The translations under genes were made by a program, and so were the position numbers. Below are positions 25,919 through 37,550 of a stretch of DNA of 64,000 nucleotides, piece by piece; the first letter of the stretch is position 1; each line of letters starts with the position of its first letter. Under the pieces are notes generated by a model that saw nothing but the letters and a program-made list of their open reading frames with translations, did not search any database and had not been told where the DNA came from. Source of the DNA: Nymphaea colorata (Eukaryota; Streptophyta; Magnoliopsida; Nymphaeales; Nymphaeaceae); the NCBI RefSeq assembly GCF_008831285.2, contig NC_045142.1, positions 27,045,876 through 27,109,875 of the forward strand. Reading direction: 5' to 3'.

Positions 25919-28900
25919 TAAAATCTCACTAGGCTTCTGTCCCAAAAGGCTAAAATCTCATTAGACTAACCTTTAATTGATCTGTATCGGTTGTAATCAT
26001 CACCGCTATAGATCCATACCAGTGGTTTCTTCGCCTCTAGTTTTCGCTTATATGAAGTTTAACGGTGGTTTTGCCACCGGTATATCCTACTTTAACTAAG
26101 CGCCAGCTCGGCGAACTTATACTACAATTGTTATTTGCTCTCCCTCAGGTGCGTTCAGCTGATGCTTGTATACTTTTCTATAGCTATATTTTTGTCCGTC
26201 AATTTACACCGATAGCAGCAATGCAAGTGCCTAATGGAAACAAGCCATTCATTGAGAGGATGTTCATTAGTCGACAGGCAGAACTCAGCAACACCTTCCA
26301 ACCATCCACGAACGATAGTTTTCGTTGTTCACAATTGGCATTGGACACCGATGAAAGCAATGCTGCACCTTCTGTGACTTGAAATCAATGCCAAATTTGA
26401 AATCAGGCGTGTATTTGAAAGGAGCCACCCGTTGTTAGGACATACAAACGACAGGTGCCACGTTTATAATCACCCTGCAAACCAGTTTTCAGTACCATGT
26501 CTACATTCTAACACGAAGCTTTAACACAATAGTGGGGTTCATGCTGCTCAAACAAAAAAATAAACAACCCAAGGCAAAGGAAAGTTAAAAATCAATGAGT
26601 TAAAAAGCGAAGAAAAGAAAGAAATAAATATACTAGTATATATGGAAATTCGACGAACGGAAAGCACTGAACGAAGAAATCAAAACATGATAAATAACCT
26701 ACTGAAACAGCTCTCATTCCTTGACTTGTAACTAGTCATGGCCCTTCTAAAAACGTCACAATCCCTTTCCCAAGCATTATAGGGAATGAATTCAATCCGC
26801 TTAGATACAATCAAGAGGCAGAACGAGAGCCCTTAACTCTTTCCGCATAGACTCGAGAAAAATTAAGTTTGCAGCAGAATCAAGATCAGGATAGTGCCGT
26901 AAAAAAAACTGCAGAAGCTAAAGGGAAGGAATGGGTTACCTTTTACCATGATCTGGATCGGAGACACACTCCTTTTTTTTATCATTGAGATCTGCAAGAA
27001 TATACTTCAACTCGCCCTCTATTGTTCGTCAATGCCCTTCCAGTTTCCCCTCCCCCTATAAGGCGTAAGCTCACGATTTCTCCCCTTAACAATCATACGA
27101 TGATGATAACGATCAAATGCCCACGATTTGATTTGAAAATTTGAAGAACTTCGTGGAATTCCAGTCCAGTCAATCGGGATGATCACTTAAGAGTTTGCGT
27201 CAATAAGACCTACTGGCACTTTGGCACCCCTATGCTTTCCTACACTTGGGACTTTTACACCACCCCCCAGGCCCCAAGCCTCCGACTTTGGACCCCCCAG
27301 CTGGGCTCGACGTTCTCGGTATCGCATGCAAGGGATGGACACAAATCTGAGGGGCACTCTACATACCACAAACCTCATGCATGCTGCAAAAGAACATTTA
27401 CATGACCCAAGACCATTCTCAGTCGACTGGCATCTAAATCGACTGCAACCAGAACGCCACATTCCACATCCAGTGTTTGCAAGCGCTGCAAAAGCATACA
27501 GCTCTCTTCATAATGCAACATGGACCAGGGTATTATGAAATCCTTCAAATCATATCCCAACTCATCTGTATGCTCCCACTGCAACACAAATTCCTGCACC
27601 CAAAAGGCGGCAGCGTCGTTTGGTTAGGCTGCTGCTGGCCACCAAGCAATGTGAATGGTTTGAGTCCACCATCCCCTGAACCATCCCAACCTCTGCATTA
27701 GGAAACCACGGTCCACAGGGGATTCTGATTTGATTGCGGATCTCAACCAATGGTCTTATGTGATCCAAAAATTGTTGGATTTGAGTATGTGTACTGCTTT
27801 GGGTACAATGACGGCCGGCCGAAGCATGAAATCATGAAGTTAACATATGGGATGAACCGATTCAAAATTGTTTTGCAGACCAATATGAGCAAATGACTGG
27901 TACAATCTTGTTTGCTCCGCAAGCATACCCAAATCAGATTCACTTATGGGCAAAGGAGAACCATGACCAATAACATACGTTCAGAAGAATGTTGCTCGAA
28001 CATGTTCCGCTTATCATATAGTAGTCATCACTCGAATAAACAACAAACAACAAACAACTGAGGGTGGTCAATTTAGGAAAGGTTTACGAAAAGGTTGATA
28101 AAAAAAAAAAAAAAACTCTGAAAATTTTTGTTTAACAAAAATTTGACCACAAGTTATGCAAAGATATATAAGTTCAAAACATTACGAATGCACATGAATG
28201 CCAAATATTTAGAAAGGCGCAAAAAAGTTTGAGAATTTTTCAACTTTTGATTCAAATATCATGAAAATTTGATAAAATAAATAAATGTTTACAAAGTTCA
28301 AAAAGTTGTAAAAATTTGTGACACTTTGTAACGTTCCAATAGGAATTGCAGAAATTAAAATTGGAGAAAACTAGGAAGGTTTAGCAGACATTTTACAAAG
28401 TGTTTTCTTCAAAATGTTGTAAACTTCAAACAACTCAGAAAAAGTTTTGTCGAACATCTAAGAATTAGATTAGTAAAGAGAATGTGAAAATATACAAAAT
28501 ATGTGAATCTTTAAGATGATAAAAAATCCTTTCAAAAAATTGCAATTTTAAAAAAATAGTTATTAGTTTATGAAGTTTCAAAAAAAAAATTATGAGTATA
28601 TGAATTCAACAATGAGTTCATTAGGACAAACGAAAATTTAAAATCATCCACAAGTTAATTTTCTTCACAAAGTAAAATCATCCTTAAAAACGTTTCCAAA
28701 GGCCTCTCAAATTATGTGATAATCTATCTGCCTAAGGTTTGCAAATATGTGAGAGAAATAATACCAAAATTTTCCAAAAGGTTAGAAGAGCATGATGTTC
28801 TTGAAAAAGTATGAAATTTTTCATTTAAACTTACAAATATTTACAAGAAAAAAAAAGTTTGGGTGCTTATGGAAATAATTTTCTAAAAATGTTTATGCAA

Positions 28901-30045
28901 GTTTGAAAAAATATGTGAAAGATTGCACAAGTTGAAAGGATCGTTAAAATGTTGTCAAAGTTTGTAATATGTTTATAAAAAGCACATTAAGATTTGAAAG
29001 ATAATATATAAACATGTTGTCAAGCGGTGATTTGTTATTTGCCCGAAAGTTAGCAGACGTTTATTTTTCCAAAAGTTTGCAAAAGCATCCAAATTGGGAA
29101 ACCAGCAAGCAAGAGGTCACTATTATTTAAAGAAGGCAAACGAAAATTTAAAATCATCCACAACTAGAATTTTTCATCAAAAAGGAAGAGATGGGCAAAA
29201 AAAAAAAGATATCATAAAATATATATATGAGGGTGTAATTTTTCATCATAAGGAAAACACTGGAAAAAAATGGATATTAAATGGTCCAAACACCAAATAA
29301 ATATTTGAGTGGCCACAACTTTTTCGGAGTTCAAATTACGTAGTGTCCTATTTAACCTAGCATTCTTGCCTAGATATAACATGAATGTTTGCATGTGTAT
29401 TTAATGGAAAAAATGTGATTGCACATTCTATATATCACATCACGAATTTAAGATAGAGGAGGTTCCATATTTTTCTAGATGCTACAGAAAGCAAATTCTA
29501 CTAATACCTCAGCCTGGTACATCATCCTGTCGAAGTATGGATTACAACTAAATGAGTCTAACCCTTCTCCTCAAGAAACCTGTGATTCTTTTACTGAAGT
29601 TTTTCCAAAGAAAGTTACAGAAAGGCCGTTGTAGTTGCAGATCCCACCCAAGTCAGGCAATAATGAGCTGATAATTCAATAGGTTCTACTGGAGTATTAT
29701 ATCACTAGTATAAGTATCTACAGTGGGAAATTATTTCATTATCATAGATCCTATACTGCTGTTTCTAGTCACCAGTATACACCTATGACAGTGGTGATAC
29801 ACAGTTGTATACTGGTGCTTGTCGCCATTTGTACAGTCTTCACTAATTTAAGAACAAAAAAAAAACAAAAAAGAAATACTGCTTTATACAGGTGGCAGAA
29901 AATTCTACAGACAAGCAATTCTGCTCCCAAAAGCCAACAAGAAGATAGAAGAAGGATTCCAGAACTAACAAAATAATCAACTTGACGACTAGGTTTGATC
30001 TCAAAAGAGTCAAAACCAGAGAAAAATCAAAGTGCTTTAGAAATT
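25919..30045. other. Intergenic spacer between the duplicated blocks
   Basis: No gene is recognised. The frames at 26065-26382 plus (105 codons) and 27187-27700 (both strands) show no known domain. The part 28070-29400 is very AT-rich, with many TTTGCAAAA / AAAATTT motifs and a 27-bp perfect direct repeat, and looks like old transposon debris. Confidence 0.55.
28627..29163. repeat. 27-bp perfect direct repeat bounding AT-rich segment
   Basis: The same 27 bp, beginning CAAACGAAAATTT and ending CATCCACAA, occur at 28627-28653 and 29137-29163, 510 bp apart. The sequence just after each copy is similar (AATTTTCTTCACAAAG and AATTTTTCATCAAAA). This could mark an old tandem duplication or the repeats of a decayed element. 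Confidence 0.7.
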
Positions 30046-30422
30046 GGGATGATAAAAGAGGCCAGAATGGCAATGACATTGAGAAAGTCTTTGAGACCCA
30101 GAGAGATTCAAATTTAGACAGGGGTTCTACAAAATCAATGCGTAAAAATCTACAAGCCTTTCAGTGGAACTTTTTCATCGATAAAAGAAGCACATGGTTC
30201 AGCAAGCACATTAACGTCCTTAAAATTGTGGCACAAATACCAATAGTGACTTTAGCAGAATAAACATAACTGATAAAAAATAAATAAAAACATCAGATTT
30301 CAAATGATGCAACAAAACAACTATCGTGAAACACATACTGCTATACAACTTTGCCATCACGAGTCCAACCTCGATATGCATCCTAACTCCTAAGCTTTCA
30401 AAGACTCGGGCACAAATTATAC

Positions 30423-33085
30423 CTCTACATTTCCAGCATGGAAAAGATCAAACGCACCATCTATATGCACTATGCGTGCATCTGGCCCTGGCCCCTGAAT
30501 CCAATACATCTACAGTCAAAGTGAGTCGAAAAAGCACAACAGTAGGAAAAATTAAGGTATTAAAGACAACATCAAGAAGAAACTTTTCCTAGTCTTTCAT
30601 ACGACTCATCCAAAAATTTTGCAAAGGTACAAGGTTTTGAAGGAAACACACCATAAAAGCAGAATTTTGGAATCAGGCTAAACTAAAAACTTGGGACCCC
30701 ACACTATTCACCTCAATTTACAAACCCCTAAGAACCAGCAGCAATAACCCCAAAATTAATGAGGTTAAAGTTGCACACATCACATACACATACATATACA
30801 AATGCATATATCATATATGCATGCGTCTGCGTGTGTGTGTGTCATAGTCACAAAAACGTGTTATTTTTGAAAAAACACGAAAGAAACGCAAGAAATGAAA
30901 TGCCATTTAAAACTTAAAAAAAAAACACTTTTTTTTGAAAAAAAGGTTAAAAACGAAAAAATGCTATGAAAAAACACGTTTTTTTTCACTTTTTTTTAAT
31001 GTTTTTTAATGCCAAACAGTTTTTTTTTTCATTTTCTATTTTTTATTTGTTGCAAATCTACTTATCTTTTGATGTTTGTGTTATTATTTTCTTACTTATT
31101 TTATTTTCCCCTCATTTTCAGTTTTTTAAATTAAAAAAAAAACTTTCCCGTATTTTTCAAAACCGCCGTATTATACCCGAGAAAAACCTCGCCGTTTAAA
31201 ACTCTGAGACGTTATTTGTGACTATGGAATTATACATTTATGTTTCATCAAGGATACATTTATTTCTTCATCAAACTTTACAGATATGATCTATTTATAG
31301 TTTTTAATAGGTCACAGGCTCACAGCCTTGAGATCGTGTAATTCTAGCAAACATATGGGCCTTAATAGCTAGAGAAATAAATGAACTCACAATATGTCTA
31401 TCCTAAAGTCTTAAAGTTTTCAAGTTTTGTAGTCCTAAACTGCATTACCCAAGACATAACCCTATAAAATAAACCAAGTTGGGTGCATATTGGGCGCATA
31501 CTGATTGCATATAATGCAACTTCTGATAATGTTTCATTACATGACTGGAGAAACTCCGAGAGCACCATACCATTGGCAAACACACACACACATATATATA
31601 AAGAGAGAGAGATTGTTATATTTTCCATTTTTCAGGAACAATGTTTTCATATCAGTAACCTAAATTGTCATCCTAAAGGTTTTCTTGATAAAATAGACTC
31701 TTAGCAGAGCCTCATAACCTGGTCTCACTACAAGAATCTTAAAAACATCCGCATATGAAAGTTCTACTGTTTTTCATTCTTCTTGGCATTCAACAGTTTT
31801 TTGAGCAAGTCATAAATATCTATACATATGTTCAGGTTCAGTAAGCTCACAGCATCAGCACCACGTACTTAGCTAAGCATGTTATTCATGGCATGTTCCA
31901 CGGTAGCATTTAGAACATGAAAAAATATGTACTTTGGAAGTAAGACCTGATGAAATGACTGTCGAGCAACTTTTGAAATTCATGAAAGAACTAGTTTGTC
32001 CATCAGTCGGATGGACAGCACAATGATTAGAACCATAATTTCATCATGTCCAGGAGATTGAAGGTTGTGTATGTGTGCCCTTGATGACCTTATGATAATA
32101 AGCCCCAAATTGAAGATGCAATTTCAGCAGAAATATATCAGGAAACCAAGGTACGACGAATTTACATAATGCCGAAGAGAAAGCTTATGACCCGACTAGA
32201 AGAAATAATTTTTCAAGGTCTAAAATAATTAATACAACTGTATACTAACGATAGTTGCTCGAGTATAAGAAAAATGGTCAGCATTCATTAGTAGGTCAGT
32301 TTAACAAGAAACAGTTGTGGACCACAGGACTAGATCAAAATATTAGATTAAGTCTTAAAACAACAATAACCCAAAAAAGAATAGTTCAAGCATCAATTTA
32401 TGATTTCATAGGTTTCCTTCCTCCCTTACCGAAGCTAACACCACGTGTTTACCGTGAAAACTATCCGGTTGCTCATCATTGTTCGTAACATACGGATATG
32501 GACATACACACCTTTATCACGGACGACCAACCGAAAAAAATATACCAAATTGCAAATGCATATAAGTAATTAAAATTCTGGCAAGGAACAAGCGAAATAA
32601 CAATCTTGCCGTTGGAGAATTGTACAATCCTTCGAGATGTAGGCAGGAAATGTGATATCCGTGTCGAACTTGCAGGCCTGTCCAGAAAGCAAGACGGGGA
32701 AGTTTAACGGTGCATGAAATGCTGCTGCAAGCCAGAGAGACTAGTCGAGCACAAATGCTGACCATGAAAACCATGATTTAACGGGAACAGGCGGGAAGGC
32801 AAAAATAATAACAATATAAGAGCAGAAGAGGAGGAGATGTGAACGGTACCAACAACCTCCATGCTTGAAACTCCTTCAGTTCGCTTGATCTGCTTGTATT
32901 GGCCAGCCTTCTTGGCGAGGGCGTACGCATCGGATCCATCAGGGAGAAGGCAGGGGTCGTCTCCGTGAATTATGTAGTCGATCTTATATTCATCAAAAAG
33001 CTTGTTCATGAATTCTTCCGTTATCGCGTAAGGAGCATCTGGAATGACTTCATCCACCCACTTCACGGCGTTGACCATTATCATC
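30423..33085 (-). pseudogene. Truncated PECT1 pseudogene (exons 2-4 remnants)
   Basis: Counterparts of PECT1 exon 2 (32850-33085), exon 3 (32605-32677) and exon 4 (30423-30494). Exon 2 keeps full length (236 bp) with four visible changes near its end: R to Q, then T-D-I replaced by M-E-V. Exon 3 is 73 bp instead of 185 because of a 112-bp deletion that shifts the frame. Its donor reads AT where the working gene has GT. Exon 4 reads HAGN where the working gene has the catalytic HAGH, and IVHID for IVYID. Exon 1 with the start codon, anchor and first HYGH motif is absent, and exons 5-9 were not duplicated. It cannot encode the enzyme. Confidence 0.95.
30843..31226. mobile_element. MITE with CATAGTCACAAA ends, copy 1
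   Basis: Starts CATAGTCACAAAAACG and ends TTATTTGTGACTATG, with an interior of A/T homopolymer runs and GTATTATACCCGAG near the right end. It is about 85% similar by eye to the element at 48460-48810. No target duplication is recognisable; the left flank is a (GT)n run. It sits inside the pseudogene's intron 3. Confidence 0.8.
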
Positions 33086-33181
33086 CTGCAGTTGGTCGGA
33101 AAGAATCAGATCGAACCAAATGGGCCGAGTCACCCAAAGTAAAGGCAAAAAGCGACCAACTTCGCTTACCTTTCATGCCTC

Positions 33182-34127
33182 AAGTGGAGGAACGCCCACC
33201 CACAAAAAACAAAAATGCCACACAGCCTATTTCCCTTGCGCAATGAAGTTTAAAGACAAACAAATTCTCATCATCCTCCTCTTGATAGGAATCTATCGCC
33301 AGAGAGAGAACTCACCATCGGCATTGATCAGCAGATCCTCCGAAACCCAGAGGGTGAAGGTGAGGATTAGAGGAGATGAAAGGGCGGGAACGCCTAGCCG
33401 CCTTTTTGGTTCCATTAGTTCGCGAGATGAGTTTCTTGGCTTTTAACATCTCCTCCCCGCGTGTTCGGCGGTTGACATCACCAATTACTACCGTGGATTT
33501 TCCAGTGACCTAATATGTGGGGAAGGAGGACAGCGTCGTAACCTTTCGGAAAAAAAAAAAAATAGAAACGAGTGAGCGAGGACTGAAACCGCGTAGCGCT
33601 TTCCAATTTTTTCAAGAGTTCATACTACTTGGATCTTATTATTTTGACGGTTGTAGGTAGCCTGTTACCCTGGTCCCCAAATAGACTTAAAAAAAAGGAG
33701 GTTTCCGGCTACTCACCAATAACTAATACCAATTTCAACCCAAATTTGATGGATAGATAGATGTGTTCTTCATACAGGAACAATAACAACCCATATTTAA
33801 AGTGAGCAATTTAAAGATTTTATGAAAGTATTATAGTCAGCGGTCATAATGGTTCTTAGATCATAAATCTCAGTCTGTTTTTGGAGAATATGATTTTAGT
33901 GTTGATTTTTATAGTTTAGAAGAAGAGAAACACATTTAACGAACTAGTTACTTGTAACATCATATCATATGTACTCTTGTGAAGAAACAGGGGCACGCAT
34001 TGACAAAATAAAAAAGACAAACCAATAAAAAAAATGGAAAAATAAACTCGCAAGCAAAAATAAGATGCGGAAGATAGATTCTCGTTTTAAATGAGACGGG
34101 TCTGATATAAATGCGAAATGAGTTCCT
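33182..34127. other. Copy B segment without clear match to copy A
   Basis: The first 26 bp match DNA upstream of the PECT1 leader (23817 onward), showing that exon 1 was deleted from copy B. Beyond that I see no clear homology to copy A until 34128 and no gene. A short frame at 33120-33446 has no domain. Confidence 0.5.
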
Positions 34128-35178
34128 CAAAAGTTTTCGTTCTTTGAATTAAGCTTCAAGCTCAGTGGTCTCTGAAACATGTTCTTGTCAAGACTCTTCT
34201 ATAGATAGAAGTTTACAGTAGCTCTGTGCCTAACTACCCATGCACGTCAAAAGAAGGACGAATGAAAACCTTTCAAGATTTATCAATTACTTTTCTTTTA
34301 TTTTTATTTTTTTTAGTGCTGGTCAGATGTTTTTATTTTCAGGTGTTTGGTGACCCTGAGGTTTAGACTCAAAGAGTATCTATCTGAAACGGAGCACTTT
34401 AACTCTACAGTTATAGCGAACTATAGATTTAAGATCTCCATCAGGCTTGACGTCTGTAAATCTCAAAGACTGAACTAGAAGGGGCTTGATATGACACATG
34501 TGGGACTTCAGAATGCAAGTTGATCAATCCATGATACAAACCTTGCACTTATCAAACAAGAGGTTTTCAGTTCCTTGTTAGAAATCAATGAGCTGAATCC
34601 TATGATTTAAGATTTTAAAACCTCAAATTGAAGATTTGTGATTGTGATAATCAAATGGTCGAGATTCTCAAAAATAATGCCATTGCCAGTAAAATAAAAT
34701 TTATTTCGATGAATGTAATCTTAAAGGGATTGCTCCATTTAAATTGGTCAGACTGCATCATAGTTATCTCAAACAACCACAATTAAAACAAGTCGTGGAG
34801 ACGGGAGAGTTCTAATATTACTCACCATCAGTAGTCGAGCACTTCCCCGTCGACTACACGGGCCAAGTAGAGGAACTTCCGGCGTAGATCCAGGAAGATT
34901 CAACCTAATCATATCATACGGTACTATGCGTGTGCGTGTTTGCGTGCACCTGGGAACTGTAATTTCGACGGCAATTAGAGCAGGTGTCACCACAAGCAAA
35001 GAAATTATAAGTCAAAAAGCTCATGAAAACTAAACAGTTAAAAGAAATTATAGTTTGAAGATTTTGCTGCTCGTTAGCTTTCAGTATTAATCTGCATGCA
35101 TACTCATGTTAAGGTGCAGTTAGGAAACAGTCATTAAGTGGTTTGCCGGACGTCACTTGATTGCATCAGGCATCAACT

Positions 35179-35180
<2 letters not shown>

Positions 35181-35248
<68 letters not shown>
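35181..35248. repeat. Compound (GT)(GA) microsatellite
   Basis: A GT run followed by about 27 GA units with one interruption, within copy B. The matching place in copy A (25495-25545) has only a short GTGTTTCTGTGCGTG and an irregular AGAGA stretch. Confidence 0.9.
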
Positions 35249-35251
<3 letters not shown>

Positions 35252-35521
35252 CATATATTTCAATGTTCTCATGGATTTAATGTCTGTATTTCTTAAAATT
35301 TTAATTTGATAAACCTCATATTGACTCAGCAAATCCGACCTCGGATCTGAGATCGAGGCTTTCAGGCGCAACCATATAAATAAATAGTGAGTGGTTTAGT
35401 GGCGCATGAGTTTTTCAGATTTGACCCGTCTTTCTCGCACTTCAATTGCAGTCATTAATGGTGTCTCAGTTTCATGAAACTCACAATTTGAACCAATAAA
35501 TGGGACAGAGGAGCAAAAGGT

Positions 35522-37550
35522 TCAATTAAATCCTCATCCACTCTCATTATAGTTCACTGTTCATAAACACGGGTCTTGGTTAATCATAGTTCAGTTTTCA
35601 GACCCAAATCTACCATCTGAGACTAAACTTGAAGATGTTGTACCAATCGCAGCTTCTCATGTTGACTCAATAACTCGCCTGCATAGGAGTGAGCATGACT
35701 ACTGCGGGACTATCGCGGTCTGCAATACGAGTAAATGCAGGGTTGTGGTGGGCACCTGTTGCATGTCAGTGCCAGCGGCTTCCTCCTCGTCGGTGGCGAC
35801 GTGGTAGTGTTCCCCTCAACCCCACACGCCACACAGACAAATCGACGGGCATCCCATCAATCTACTGAAATGCCTCTTTTCATTTTCCGAAGAAGATTTA
35901 TGTACAAGTAATCAATTATTCAAGTGGCTGATGATTCATGTCCTTGCTTTCTTGCTGTTGAAACGTAAAAAATGGCGAGTGCCGTTTACCTCAGCAACCG
36001 GCTTTCCTCTCGAAGGATATGCCCAAGGGGACTTTGACCGGTTGCTTGGATGACTGTGCTCGCGGTTGGTGCAGATGAAGACGCAACCGCTTCCGCCGCT
36101 TGTCGGAGAGAGCGGTTGCGGTCAACTGCTTTCATTGTTCACCGGAATTTTACGCTACAGGAGGATTTATTGCCAAGTCTCGCTAACTCATGACGAGTAG
36201 AAAGAGACGAGTTTATTTGGTCCATGGAAGAAAGCCACAAGCAGTAGATTCTAAAAGGAATATGCAGGGAATGTCCGAAAAGTTGCCGTCAACGAGCCTC
36301 TTCCTTCTCCGGTCACCCGCTCCCCGGGATTTAGACGGCAAAGAGTAATGGCCCACTGATGTTAGCTTGATGGATAAAGGGACGGGTAATAAATTTACTA
36401 GATGAACTGTCGGTGGAATAAGATGAGAGCGACAGCGATAGAGCGGATGGTCGAAATGGGTAGCTTAATTAGTTCTTAAGTCATATTATTAATCACCAAA
36501 ATCCCATGTTAAAATGCGATTCGCCACTATCTATTATTATTACAGTGTACACGTGAAAGCTGATTAAGCGCCATGGTCCTTGGAGAAAATACTGTTTTCG
36601 CAAGCAAAAGAACAGAAAAAGAGCAGTAACGTGATGTATTGTGGGGGGAGGAGGGGAGCTCGCTTTTTTTTGTTTCTCCCACCTGCTCTGGAATTCTCTC
36701 TTGCGGCGGTTGCCTTCCCGGTAGATCCTTTTCTTCCAATCTAGATATTCGTGCTCCGCAGGCATTTTCATTTATGGTCTACCATTCTACGCTATATTGA
36801 AAAGAAGAGCTTCACGTGCTTTTAGTTTGTCTATGATATAATCATTTGCTGCAAACATGCATAGCTTCCTTCCAACATAAGAAAACAAGAAACGATTGTT
36901 CACGTGAGTTTTGGAAGAAAAAAGGACAAGAACAAGTAGATGTCTGATACTGTTACGAACGAGGTCTTTTCTTTTATCTCTCTCACCATATGAAAGCGAA
37001 GGCGAATAGGAAGAAAAAAAGAAATGCAATACATGGTTCGGATACTAATGTTTTTTTTTTTTTTACGTCCATAGTCTTATAGGACTAACTCAAAATAAAG
37101 AACAAAAATACAGAGATAACCATCCTCAAAATTAGTAAAATTATGATATTACCGCTGCAAAAGTTTTGCAAGGGACTCAGCCACTCAGGCTCCACTGTCT
37201 CGGAGGTATCTCACGAAAACATTAACCCCGCGCCAAAAAAGTTGAAAATTGCTGTGCGGTCTTGTTCAGAACTAGTGGGAAAAGCATCGAGTCTTAATGA
37301 AATTTTCTTTAGTAATAAAATTGCAAAAAGGCAGCCGTTGCTGCGCTTTGAAGGGGGGGGGGGGTGGTAGGTTGGTCGTCAGGCTGTCTCGTCTCTGTCT
37401 TGCCTGGGAAAGAAACTGGGCGGTTGCCTTACCGCTGGGGAAGCCGGTTTCACGTCCTGAGCGATCTCGTTCGGCTTCTGGTGGCTTTCTGGCTTTGCGG
37501 AGCGGATCAGAAAGGGGAGAGACGCAACAGCACCAGCACCAGCCCCATCC
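35522..37550. other. Intergenic region and promoter of the GOLD-domain gene
   Basis: No recognised gene. A GC-rich inverted repeat lies at 36082-36120. A minus frame at 36493-36771 (92 codons) starts with a strongly charged stretch but has no known domain. A 12-G run lies at 37353-37364. The GC-rich part at 37360-37550 probably holds the 5' leader of the plus-strand gene. Confidence 0.5.

Larger units (their letters stand above)
30046..35521. repeat. Segmental duplication, copy B (decayed)
   Basis: Direct, same-orientation copy of 18487-25918, about 11.6 kb away at its start and 9.6 kb at its end. It is shorter because it lacks about 1.9 kb of intron 3, 112 bp of exon 3 and about 610 bp covering exon 1 and the leader. 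It has gained a MITE at 30843-31226. No clear match to copy A was seen at about 33220-34120. Homology resumes at about 34128 and continues to the block end. Confidence 0.93.

Noticed and set aside
26065-26382. 105-codon plus-strand frame
   Set aside because: Residue pattern shows no domain and the region looks like ordinary intergenic DNA. Considered as transposon coding sequence, but no motif fits.
27187-27700. Cluster of overlapping frames on both strands
   Set aside because: Open frames on both strands reflect a locally GC-richer composition. No frame gives a recognisable protein.
32704-33084. 126-codon frame resembling PECT1 as a second functional gene
   Set aside because: It is only exon 2 read through into intron 2. 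The copy lacks exon 1, has a frameshifted exon 3, a lost donor and a mutated catalytic motif.
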